Shown here piece by piece: positions 1-10,600 of a DNA stretch of 64,000 bases. Within the stretch, counting starts at the first letter, position 1; every line of letters starts with the position of its first letter. Under the pieces are notes generated by a model. That model was not told the DNA's origin. It searched no databases and saw nothing but the letters and a program-made list of their open reading frames with translations. The translations under genes were made by a program, and so were the position numbers. Source of the stretch: Protula sp. h YS-2021 (taxonomy: Eukaryota > Annelida > Polychaeta > Sabellida > Serpulidae); the NCBI GenBank assembly GCA_949752745.1, contig OX457027.1, forward strand, positions 76,129,214-76,193,213, read 5' to 3'.

Positions 1-2573
1 TTCTGTTGAGCTGGAATGCCAAAATTACTGCTAGTTATGGTGGAGATTTAGTTAAATCCTATCCGAATTATATTTTGATAGATGATCTTACTTTATAGAA
101 ACCTCTCCTTTGAAACTGTCTTAGGGGTAGTTTCATTAAGTTTTTGTGATATGGAGGAGTTGGAGCTTTGGTGCGTACTACAGCGGTGTTTGTGATGTCT
201 GTCTTTGATGGCAGGTTGATTTGACATACCTGTCATTCTTGTTCATTCAATTCTCAGCCCATTAATTGATTGCTGCTGTGCCCTTCCCGTTATTATATTC
301 CTTAGGGATTATTCGCTGTCTTCGAAAATAGTGTTGGTTTTAGCTCAGTTTTATAGAGTAATCCCGCAAGATTTTCTTCCTTCAAACGTTAAAGATGTTA
401 GGTAAATAAGGCGTTTTTGGAAACACCAGGTGGCGTTACCGTGAACATGGCGAAGGTCATCGTTACGGACAGAATACACGGTTACTTGAGAAGTAGCGTA
501 AAACGCATTCAGATGTGTGTTTGTTTTTTTTCAGAAAGATTTCAAATTGGCAAAAGCGTTTCTTAGAAAGTTTGAAAGGAAACCAAAATCAGGCTTAAAA
601 GTGTTTAAAATTCTACTGTAAGGGAGAAAGTGATTTTAAAAATATTAATTTTTGGCCAATCTTTAATATTTTGCCTTTGATAAATAGGACCTCTTTGGTT
701 CTCTTCTTGTTGAAACTAATGGATGGACACCTCTTTTGTGGCGATTTATTTTCCACTCAGCATTGGAGATGCAGCTGACAATTTTGCCAAATAGCTGTTA
801 TTGAAGAAATCAAGACTGCCTTAGCGGTAGTTTGGGGAAAAACAGTTATGACACTTTTTCTAAAATAAAATAAAATAAAAATCGTTGTGTGTTGTAAGAA
901 GAAAAAACTGACATGTTTATGGATTGATCTGAGGAGTCTGAAGCAATAATGCTTTTATATTGAGGGTCCCGTGATCTCTGGACGTATTAATCACATTTGG
1001 TTGCTTCGGAATAGGTGAAATGTCACTCTTTTATTGCAGTTTTTACTTTTTTTGGGAATATATTCCCCTGTGTCATGTACTGAAATGTGATCACATTAGC
1101 AGTCCCCTCTCAGCGTCGTTTTGTACAAAGCCAGTACAGAAGATGTGGCGTTTCCCCGTAGCAATGGACGGGTGTGAGATTAGTGTGAAGCCCTGGTGGT
1201 CGCCTTTTCTGCGATAAGCTGAAGATTAGGGTATGACGATGACATTTAAATATATTTGTCCCCGGGGTTATTATGACGTGAAACGTACCAAACTGAAGTT
1301 CTGAAGCTGCAGTTTTGTAGCCAAGTAAGTTGCAGTTTTGTAGCCTAGGAAGCCGCAGTTTTGTCTCCAACGAAGGTACAGTTTTGTAGCCTAGGAAGCT
1401 GCAATTTTGTACCCTAGGAAGCTGCAATTTTGTAGCCTAGGATGCTAGTTTGCCTTCTCGAGTCAACTCGTTATTTTCATATTTTCTCGAGTAGAATAGT
1501 AAAAAAAAGTGTATGATTGTGAAATGCGGAGCCGAAGGCTAAGTGATTTCCGGTAAAAACTACGTAAATGACGTAAACTTGCCGTTAACTACACACAAAA
1601 TATATCTTGCCACAGTAAATTTCGGCGGCAAAAGTACGTGAGATTGGCCTTTTTTTTTTTTTTTTTTTTTTGCCTTGCGTTTTAAGTCGGTTGGAGGGGG
1701 GGGGGTTATTGTACAGTAAGCATATGGGCATCGAATATCCGGGTTATATCGATAAAACTAAATTTAAAAAATATAATTAATTTAATAGACGGTCTGGATA
1801 TGGTACGGTCTTGAAATAAATGAAGATATCTAAGGCAAGAGTTTGAGGAAATGGCACATTTCCTGACAGCGGATATCACCCATAATCCTCAAAGGCTTTT
1901 TTGGCTTGCTTTTGGCGTTCCTCCCAATTGCTGAAAACGATGGTTTGGTTTCTTTTGATACGGTTCACTGTGAGTGTTGGAGCCTGAGGCTCGCATGTTG
2001 TAACGACAGTTTTAACAGCTTTTTTACCAGTGGTTTTTACCGAATATTCCCATGTTTCTTAAGTCTCCTTGTATTGACTTTATTTCCGGATGCAGCCTAC
2101 ATTAAAAACGGACTGTTTTATTTTGGGACCTTTTTCTGTTAGTAAAGTTAATTTTTGTACTCAGCTAGCAGATGCATATGAGGGCCCCATTCCAGTGAGT
2201 TGAAAGATGCCAGAAAATTAAGGTCAGAAATCATTGATGTTTGGTTTCCTGCTGCGATCAAGGTTTTTGCTCTATGGCTTAGAAATACTTGCTAAACTAT
2301 TATTGGAACTTGCCTTAAAAACGTCTGTTGTTTGGTATCTTTTGGATTTTTTTTCAAGAAACAAGTACGCGAGTGGTTGCAACAGCTTCCGACATTCAAA
2401 GTCCATTGCCCGCCGACACCAAACTGTGTCCAAAAACACGCTGATTGAATTAACAAAATTTAATGTGATTTATGCAACAAAGAAAAACATTAGTCCGTTA
2501 GGGGCGGACCTTTGGTTTTATCTCCATTTAACCCTAGCATAATTAGCTGAAAATCACTAATTTCACTATGCGT
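1..2573. other. Gene-free leading stretch
   Basis: I see no conserved coding segment or splice-bounded exon. Open frames are short and of low complexity. It contains a TAAAA run near 863-885, a 23-bp tandem repeat (separate entry), a poly-T run near 1651-1671 and a G-run near 1697-1706. The missing 5' exons of ALAS could lie here or upstream of the window, but no presequence or CP-motif exon could be recognised. Confidence 0.6.
1306..1442. repeat. 23-bp tandem repeat, about six copies
   Basis: Reiterated GCAGTTTTGTAGCCTAGGAA-type units with point variation are visible by eye. The period is about 23 bp. The apparent reverse-strand frame across it is a product of the repeat. Confidence 0.85.
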
Positions 2574-2867
2574 TTTTAGCCCAGCCGACTTTGTATGTAC
2601 CGGTATGTGCGTATGTTAAACTTTTTCTTTAAAATGCTACTGCTTCTACAGTTTTGCTCCAATCGTTTTGATATTAGGCTGGAATGTTTCTTGGGTGGTC
2701 CCCCACGTGGCTATTACTTTTTTTTGACGATTGACGAAAAACTGACAAAATGGCGGCACTTTTTGTGCCCGTTTTGACCCATTTTTAAAATGCTGCTCCT
2801 CCTACAGTTTTACTCCAATCGTTTATATGTTACGCAGAGATGTTCCACAGAGGTTCGCCTACCAGGC

Positions 2868-2907
<40 letters not shown>

Positions 2908-3226
2908 TGCGGTTCGCCAAAATCTGCCGAAATGGCGGGACTTTGAAATTTGGCAAAAACTGGAATAAATGGTAGTAATTAACTGAATTGCCAAACCATT
3001 CATTTTTTTGCCAAACCATTCAGTCTTTTTCAAATAGTTATTAAAATTTTAATCAAAAGTTTCTTAGGTGCTTCTTCACCTGGGATTACATTGAAATTTG
3101 ACAAGAATGTTCTCCTCAAGTCCTGTATCGGAGTTGTATTTTGTTTGAGGATGTGACAAAAAAAAAATCACAATGCGCTCCTACTTGATTCTCCTTCGCC
3201 AGTCGCCTAACCACCCCTTGTCTCGA
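2574..3226 (+). repeat. Dispersed repeat family L, copy 1
   Basis: Begins TTTTAGCCCAGCCGA and contains two diverged internal units (AAAATGCTNCTNCTNCTACAG, then CCAATCG, then a GCAGRGATGTTCC-like stretch and AAATGGCG). An (ATT)n microsatellite at about 2868-2907 sits inside it. The same sequence recurs at 14033-14408, where it runs into the assembly gap, and partly at 11233-11954. Ends are approximate. No coding capacity seen. Confidence 0.6.
2868..2907. repeat. (ATT)n microsatellite
   Basis: Pure run of about 13 trinucleotides inside repeat L. The copy at 14350 has a T-run at the same place, so the expansion is specific to this copy. Confidence 0.95.
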
Positions 3227-3236
3227 TAGTTAAAAA

Positions 3237-3743
3237 TTGACAAATCATTGGCTAGCAAGGGCTATATGAATTTGTGCGAGCAGCCGTTGGTATGTTTTTT
3301 TTTTTTCTTGACAGTGATCGGATTTCCTGTGCCATCTCCTCCACTGGCACTATGGGCCCTAGGGCAACGAAACTTGGGACTTAGGTAGAACTTCATATGA
3401 ACGTGTGCATGACACTTTTTATTTTCGCCTTCGATTTCGTTTTCATGTTTAAAACGCCATGTGAAAAGACTGTATTTTTTTCAAGTAACGCACAGCACAG
3501 AACATACAGTTGCTCAGCTTTGTGCGAACTCTCACTGCGTAAATAGATAACACGGCGTATACTTGATTAGTCAATAAAACCTTAAGTCAACAAAAAACCA
3601 AACACTACTCGGCTTATAAGACGTATTCAAGCTGTGTTGTTTGCAATATATTATTCAAGAAGAAATAACCCATTGAAGGAAGTATTTTTGCGTTTTAATT
3701 TTTGTCAAGTGTTTAACATTTCTCTACCGAAATGAGGTTCTAG
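3237..3743 (+). mobile_element. Short Helitron-like non-autonomous element, family H1, copy 1
   Basis: Shares about 500 bp with 40018-40403, from TTGACAA onward. Both copies end in a hairpin, then 5 nt, then CTAG and a T. Here the arms are CATTTC (3717-3722) and GAAATG (3729-3734), followed by AGGTT and CTAG at 3740-3743. A hairpin a few bases before a CTRR terminus is the known 3' signature of Helitrons. There is no coding capacity, so it would be mobilised in trans. The 5' end is inferred from where the two copies begin to match. Confidence 0.6.
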
Positions 3744-3960
3744 TTTTAATCGGTTAGGTGTTCAACTGATAATAGCGAGGTCGTGGGATGGATCCCTGCT
3801 GAAGGCGAATTTTTTCATTGTCTCCCTTTATCGGTTTTATGAGCAGTATTTATAGTTCTGCCTCCCATAGAAGCAGTGGATTGCGTTGTCACTTGCGAAG
3901 CAAGAGGTTATAAGCTCAAAAGCCAGTCAACCCCAGTCAGGAATCAACTTTTTTTTTTGT
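3744..3960 (+). repeat. tRNA-derived SINE-like element, copy 1
   Basis: Starts at the end of the preceding Helitron-like element. It has a box-A-like segment (CGGTTAGGTGTTCAACTG) and a box-B-like segment (GTGGGATGGATCCC), followed by a body (GAATTTTTTCATTGTCTC, then CTTTATCGGTTTT) that recurs at 11955-12100. Shared body plus degenerate pol III boxes suggest a SINE. I cannot assign the parent tRNA, and the 3' end is approximate. Confidence 0.5.
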
Positions 3961-4046
3961 TTATTTGTTTGCCTGCTATGTCGTTAGTGTTGCTCAAGGC
4001 ACTTAATAACACTTAATACGCATGGGAGGAGTTGCAGTGTCTTTGT

Positions 4047-4203
4047 TATCGTTTCGGCAAAAACTGGCTAAATGTACGGATAGCTTTATCGTTTCGGCAA
4101 AAACTGGGTAAATGTACGGATAGCTTTATCGTTTCGGCAAAAACTGGGTAAATGTACGGAGAGCTTTATCGTTTCAGCAAAAAGTGGCCAAATGAACGGA
4201 CAA
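4047..4203. repeat. 40-bp tandem repeat, four copies
   Basis: TATCGTTTCGGCAAAAACTG recurs at 4047, 4087, 4127 and 4167, so the period is exactly 40 bp. The last copy is the most diverged. Confidence 0.9.
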
Positions 4204-4883
4204 CTTCAAGAGAAACACAAAAAATACTCTTAATCCAACAGATCCCGTCCGATTACTTTTGACAGCAATGTTGCCCAAGAGGGCCTTCTATCAAATCTAA
4301 ATTTGTCAAAATTCATTGATTTCTCCTTTCACCTTTGTGATGTCTTCCTTTTTACGGCTGGGCACAATGTTCGCAGACATTCTTGTTTAAATATCTTGTT
4401 TTGAAATCAGTGACTAGTCTTCTGATATCCTCCTATTCAAGTCCCACATTTGATTTTCTCAGGAAATGTTCAGGAAGAACTGTACATACACAGGATGTCA
4501 GTCTGTTTTCGAGAATTGCTCGAGCATTTCGTAGGCACTTCTTGAGGAGGGTTCCGATGCAAATGGGGAGAACAAAGGATTTGTCAGATCTTTCGTAGAT
4601 TGATGTAATACTTCCTGCAGTGATTCCCCATGGGTGGATCAAAATTACATGTTTGAATGCGAGAGAGACGAGTAGACTAATAATCGATGAGCAAGTGTGA
4701 ACGTTATCTCTCAAAAAAGTGGAAGCAAATGATGGAGAGAAGTGTCGCTTTCTCTGTCGACGCTTGTCACCGCAGCGCTGATATCGAAATGTTTATACAA
4801 GGGGTTGATATTATCGACTGTTGTCTCGGAACCTGAAGTCCAGGCTACAACTTTTACAAACCTCCGGAGGCTCAATGTGCATT

Positions 4884-5815
4884 ATTATGTTTCCACCATA
4901 GAGGGGAAACATTTTTTTTTTGCATTCTATCTGTGTGTCTGTGTGTATGTCTGTTGTAGACACCTGATTTTGTTAACAGGATAACTGTCGAACTAAACGT
5001 CGGATCAGGTTCAAACTTGGTGAGATTATGCCTTGGGTTGGTCCGCCGGTTGGGATTGCACGTAACGTAAAGTAGACAATGCGTGACGTCATCGGACGTC
5101 AAAATGTGGAGTTGCGTCGTTATTGTAACCACAAAACGAAATAGATTAGCGTCAAACCTGGCAGGAAAATACTTTCGGTCGGACCGACGGCTCATAATGC
5201 ATTTGGTGTGTATAGCGCAATACATGACGTCACAACTTATTTTGGACACTAGACTTTGTTAACATGAAAACTCTTGAACGAGGAGGGAGCGATGGGGAGG
5301 TGGGGTGGGGAGGGGTCGAGGAGGGTGACGGTAAGCAAAAAAAAAAAATCACCAATGAAGTAGGGAATTCGCGATGTGGCAAGGTGTAAAAAGACGTGCA
5401 GTAAAACCATGTGCCCATGTCCACTTGAAAGACCCGTATAAAAAATACGGTAAAACCTGTTCGCAAGGACCACATTCTAGACCCAGGTTAAAACAGACGT
5501 AGAGTATAAAACCAGTTTATAATAAACACATTCCACAATTGTACATCTGCAGCTGGACGCATATAGAAATTGAGGATTAAGATATCCACAACTCAGGTTA
5601 CGTACCTCCCCATTGAAGAAATAGGGCACAACAGAAATAGTAGAAACTGTCGAAATAATACTTTCTCAACCGAAGAAGGGGCATTTGGTGGAAAAGGAGG
5701 AAGTGGCGGGTGAAACATTTGTTTTTGTTTACAGAGACAAAACGGCAATAGCTGGCTAACAAAAGTGTTTGATATTTTCGGGTACATTGATACTGTTGTG
5801 CACTGTCCGCTCTAG
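4884..5815 (+). mobile_element. Hairpin-bounded Helitron-like element, family EFK, copy 1
   Basis: The 5' boundary hairpin is ATGTTTCC (4887-4894) / GGAAACAT (4905-4912), followed by a GTCTGTGTGTATGTCTG tract and a GTTAACAGGATAACT motif. The 3' half contains degenerate roughly 50-bp units (CCAC, then TTCTAGACCC, then AAAAAGACG and AGTAAAACC). It ends CCGCTCTAG at 5807-5815, then T. The same order of parts recurs at 28138-29805, where the host sequence on both sides is known; the 3' half alone recurs near 13130-14030. No intact protein. Confidence 0.55.
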
Positions 5816-7017
5816 TTCAATATCCCCCAGTACTTCCAGAAAGGAGACGTTTTTGAAAAGCAATGTTGTTTCCATGCTGATGCATACTGTTGCTCATTGC
5901 TCATACAGCAACCTGGTTTCTAATATCCTCAAACATTGCGGTTTTATTCTTCTCTCCAGAAGCCTTAAACCTTAAAGATTTATTCTTGCTTCCTTAATAT
6001 CCTGACACCTAGAAGACTTCTTCCCCATCCCTAATACCATTAGTTGTTAGTCTCTGCCCCCATTATCCTAAAGCCTTAAAGATTTTAGGCTTCCCCAATA
6101 ATATCCTTACGCATGAAAGATTTCTTTGTCCTTTTTTAAGTTTCATTGCCCTTCCCTAATATCCTTAAATCTTGAACAGTTATCCCCCCCCCCCCCCGCA
6201 TCTTATATCCTTAAGAAATGGAGACTTATATACTATTACGCATTCATCTTGAAGAATTGTTCATCTCCACATATTAACACACAGTGATGTTTTCTGAAGA
6301 CTTCTTTCCCGCCTAGTATCTTTATGTCTTTGTGCATAATAGATTTAAAATATAGTTTTCAATGTAGAGTCATTTATTGGGCTTAAAACCGATGATTTAT
6401 TCCACTACTTATATCTTAGACATTCTTATGTTATTAAAATTCCCCCATTACCCGCTGATAATCTTGTGATGCGATAAAACCCCCCATTCCCTTTATGATG
6501 TTGCTTTACCCGCTAACACCCCTTATATAACAAAGATTTACTCTTGATAACGTGTTGATGACGTAGACTGACCTGCCCCCCCCCCCCCCGTACGTAATAC
6601 CACGAGTCTCTCCTCTTAACCTCTTCAAATGACAGGGACTTGTTAAGAACATTGCCTTCCCACGCAGTGTCCCCAAGCCACTTATTGGGTTTTACCATTC
6701 TTTATTTCTATAAAAATCTGTAAGCTGCGGTTTTTTCTCTTTTTTCTTGGAAAACTGAAGCTATGCTTTTATAACAAAAAATAAAGTTAGGGATATTCGT
6801 ACGAAAAAATTGAAATGGAAAATTTTCATTTGGGATCCTGTTCTGCCGGAAACGTTTAAAATGGAACTGTGATGAAGCACGACCCAAAGGCCTGTCTTAA
6901 CCCTCAGTCTTTGTTATCAAAGTCGTCCAACCAATAGGAAGGTTAAGAAAACAAAACCAAAAGTTATGCCACACCCTATGCTTCCAATTCACCGAAATAT
7001 TCGTTTTTTTTTTTTTA
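5816..7017. other. Gene-free stretch with decayed short repeats
   Basis: From about 5920 to 6230, phrases such as TAATATCCT and CCTTAAAGATT recur irregularly, suggesting an old tandem repeat of roughly 50 bp. Poly-C runs occur at 6187-6198 and 6580-6590. No exon or RNA gene recognised. Confidence 0.5.
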
Positions 7018-7308
7018 TTCCCCACAGGGAATATATGCGATCGACCGCGTGTCTTTCGGTCTGTCGGTCGGTCTGTCGGTCTGTCATCATGAGCTTGTTA
7101 ACACGATAACTGAAAAACTCCTGCAAGGATTTTAATGAAACTTGGTATGTAGCTTCTATGAGAACAAACACAGATCGGTATTGTAAATGGGCCAGGTTCG
7201 TCCAAGGAAAATGGACCAGCTGGACTTTCATCGCTTGATTGACTATTGATGGAGTTGTTTAACTGATGGGGGACTGTGGGGAATATGTGGGCTTGCACAC
7301 TGCTCTAG
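7018..7308 (+). mobile_element. Family A Helitron-like element, one internal unit
   Basis: The boundary hairpin TTCCC-CACA-GGGAA is followed by ATATGCGATCGACCGCG, a GTCTGTCGGTC tract and GTTAACACGATAACT. It ends with a GTGGGC (7287-7292) / GCACAC (7295-7300) hairpin, TGCT and CTAG (7305-7308) before T. Related copies are at 12101, 33444 and 43329. It lies about 220 bp upstream of the first recognised ALAS exon. Confidence 0.7.
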
Positions 7309-7525
7309 TTTTTTTGACAAATGTTTCGCTCGCAGCATTATTTGTGCGATGTCCAATGTCATACCCATGAAAATGTCCGCTATCATACCGAAATTAATGT
7401 CCGCTCTCATTCCCATGCAAATGTTTAATATCTGACTTAATACCGTGCCATCTTTATATACACTAACTACTTGTATCACAAAGCATTCATTTAATCATCA
7501 GAGGTCTGTGTATATTTTTTTTCAG

Positions 7526-7660
7526 AACCGGAAGTCGTGACATCGTCAGTGCCCGTGCACGACAACAGCGGTGACGTCAGGAAGTGTCCGTTCATGGCCG
7601 GCAAGAGGAGTGACGCCCAGGTGCTCAACCTCACTACTGCGGCTGACATGTCCATCAAAG
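7526..7660 (+). CDS. ALAS: ALAS exon with heme-regulatory CP motif
   Basis: The acceptor is a T-rich tract ending TTCAG at 7525; the donor is AAAG|GTAATG. The exon enters with two bases of a split codon and leaves in phase 1. It encodes 44 complete codons including RKCPFMAGK, with Cys at 7585-7587 and Pro at 7588-7590. Such Cys-Pro motifs bind heme and are known to block import or promote turnover of ALAS, giving feedback. Only one CP motif is visible here; others usually lie in the presequence, which is not in view. Confidence 0.92.
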
Positions 7661-10600
7661 GTAATGTCAACTACAATAAAACCTCATTATTTCCGACATT
7701 GGGACAGTATCTGCTATACAATACTCTTTAATTTAAAATAAGAATGCATGAAACAAATAAGATTCTGTATATTTTTGTTGGATGCGACATTGGGCACCAT
7801 CGACAAAGTGAGTCTATTCCGGAAAAGAGTCACAAGGCTCAATCTTATTGAAATACATAGAGAATCATAGAAGTTAAATAGTCTTTAATCTATGTTAGTC
7901 TATCCCAGAATAGACTGACTCTGACTTTAGTGCATTATTTTGCAAATAACGAAAGCATGTGTGATTCTCATTTGCTTGATATAACGAAATAAGGGAATTT
8001 GAAAGCTGTGTGGAGCAAATAATATTACGATATAAAAGTCCTGTGTCAAAGTGTGTGGTTGATCAGACCACGTGACTGGCGTGCTCGCTTTTGCTCGATA
8101 AAAGTAAAGTAAAACACATTGCAGCAATAAACTTTAACACGTGTTTGTAGTTATTTATACTGTAAAAAGGAGCAAATGAGTGCGTGAGTGATAGTTCTCG
8201 TAGAAATGATGTGACAACATTTTATGTAATATTCCGTTTCCGTTCTGTGAAATACCTTTTTTTTTGTGGAATTCTCAGAATCCCGAATATTCACATTCAT
8301 TTGAATGTTTCCGTAGCTGACTGATAGGTCAGCTAGAAGATCTTTTATCGTGTTAGAACATTGTCATAAGTCGGCGAGGCGTACACGATTGCCTGCTGCT
8401 GTAGGCCCATACATCATGGCAAACTCGGATCTGTGCTAATTGTTGCATATCTCGTAACAGTTTCTTGCTAAGCTCACATCTGCATTTCGCTAGTTATTGG
8501 CAAACTAAGGCGCAACATTGCCAGGGTTGGCAACCACTGAAAACGTTTTGTCCGACGGGCCTTGTAAAGTAACAAGACAATGGTGTTTTCACGACAGCTG
8601 AGCACACCGGCCCATGCCGTTAGCGATGAGGCCTTTCACTCCAGTAGGTCAGATCCGATGTGCTGTGGGCAGGGTGGGGGGGGGGGGGGGGGGGGGTCCG
8701 CAGAGAATGGTAGAACACTGGGTAAAAACAGCAGATAGCTCATCGTGTAAATGTGTCATTTATGATTACTTGCCCAGCAGTTACCGCGTCAATAAACACA
8801 TCCGAGGCTGGTAAAAAATATTTGCGCTGCTGCATATAATATTTATAACCTTGACTTGTATATGTAATGTAATCGCTAACCAGAGTGTTGTTCCCTCGAT
8901 ATTGGCTGATGTAATACCCAGAGACAACTATTGTGTTATTCAGAGTACACACTGTATTAGCGTTACAGTCGATTTTCGTGTGGACCGGTGCGTATGCTGC
9001 TAACATTTCGCAGTATCACGCATGCGGTCACTTCGCCGTGACCTTCACCTTCAGCGTCTGGGTCATGGTATCGTTGAGAGGGTGACGCGTACATACATAT
9101 TGAACACTCGCGCTACCGGACACGAAGGCTGCTTTTGTTTCATTCAAATTTAAATACGTCCACAAGTATTTTTTTTTTATTTATTTTTAAGTGCAGGCGG
9201 TTTGTCAGGCAATGCTGTTTTGTAAATATTTAAAGGGAATATATCATGTTCATTGACTGCCATAGATACGGTTATGATCTATAAATATGATACGTTGCTA
9301 TGTAAACCAGTCCATGGTGGTTATGCAACACTTTCAATGATCTGCAACAACGACATTGTGCAGTAGCCCTCATTTCCTGTCTGCCATTATGGATAACATT
9401 TCCGTGTGAAGTGATGAACAGCACCCGAGTCAATTCATGTCACAAACAAAAAGCTTGGCGTCAGCGGGCCTTTTTGAACCTCTGTACTCGGTGGCCTCGC
9501 TCCTGCATAAAAATGTGAAGGCCATTCGTGCGAAATTCGCTTATCAAAGGAAGTGGGGTTCCTTGGTAATGCAACAGAATCTCGTTGTAAAGAACATCGT
9601 CTAATTATCTGGACCTGTTAAAAGTTATCGGTTATGACGACTTATTTTCTCGGTGCTAGGAATGTCGCTATAACGAGGTCGTCCTGTACATTATTTTGTC
9701 AGAGTGGCTGTGAATAGACTACAGTGCAGTGACTGATTGTGTGTTTCCGACAACGTCGGGCATCCAAGAACACCTGAAAGGACCTGGAATTTCACCGCCA
9801 ATCTAGGTTTTACAACTGTGACATTTGATGGACTGATATTTTATCACAAATGCCCAGTCAGATTAAGTACATGTGTTCATCGGCAGAACCATTGGCCATT
9901 AATTGCGTCGGCCAAACAATTACCGCAAAGATTAATCTGTGATCTTGTTTATTTCCCTTATATTTCGAACCAGGTTGATGAACTATTTGGGGGATATTTT
10001 TAGTTCGGTGAATATGGGTCATCTTAATTTACCACAGCAATTTGACGTCATATCTACGTCACAATGGTTAATGTTATTAGAGTCAGAATGTGAGATGCCT
10101 ATGATGAGCCGTCTGTTCCTCTATCTGGTCAAGGTTACCAGTCAGTGGTGCTCCACAGCGGGGCCAGTTCGGTTCTGTATCAGAGGTTATGCTCACGGTT
10201 TTTGGTTTTAGGAGTGAATTTCTACCCATGAGACGTCTGCGATAATGATATCACTGCACACGTTTCTGTACATTTGTTGATTTGTCCAACACCCCCCACC
10301 CCACCCCCGCTCCGCGCCCCTCTCAACCCCCCCCCCCCCCTCCCTGCGCCTCCGAAATCAGAGCTTGTTAGCATGTTCGTATTCGATTATCCGATAACTG
10401 GAAACTGGGTCTTGGTCGAGCGATATTCGGGCATTATGGTGTATTCTTTCCCTTTTTAGCTGGATCTGTGGAAGATAATGTTGAGAAGAAGAACTTTGGG
10501 AAGGAAAAGGTTCTGCCCGCAGGTAAAGCGCATATTTGCATTGTTTTAATTGAAATTAATATTTGTTTGGTTCCTGCTTATACTAAAGGTAATGCTCGGG

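Noticed and set aside
451..570. ATG at about 451 as an ALAS start exon
   Set aside because: The short frame has neither a presequence nor a CP motif and no convincing donor in the phase needed by the 7526 exon.
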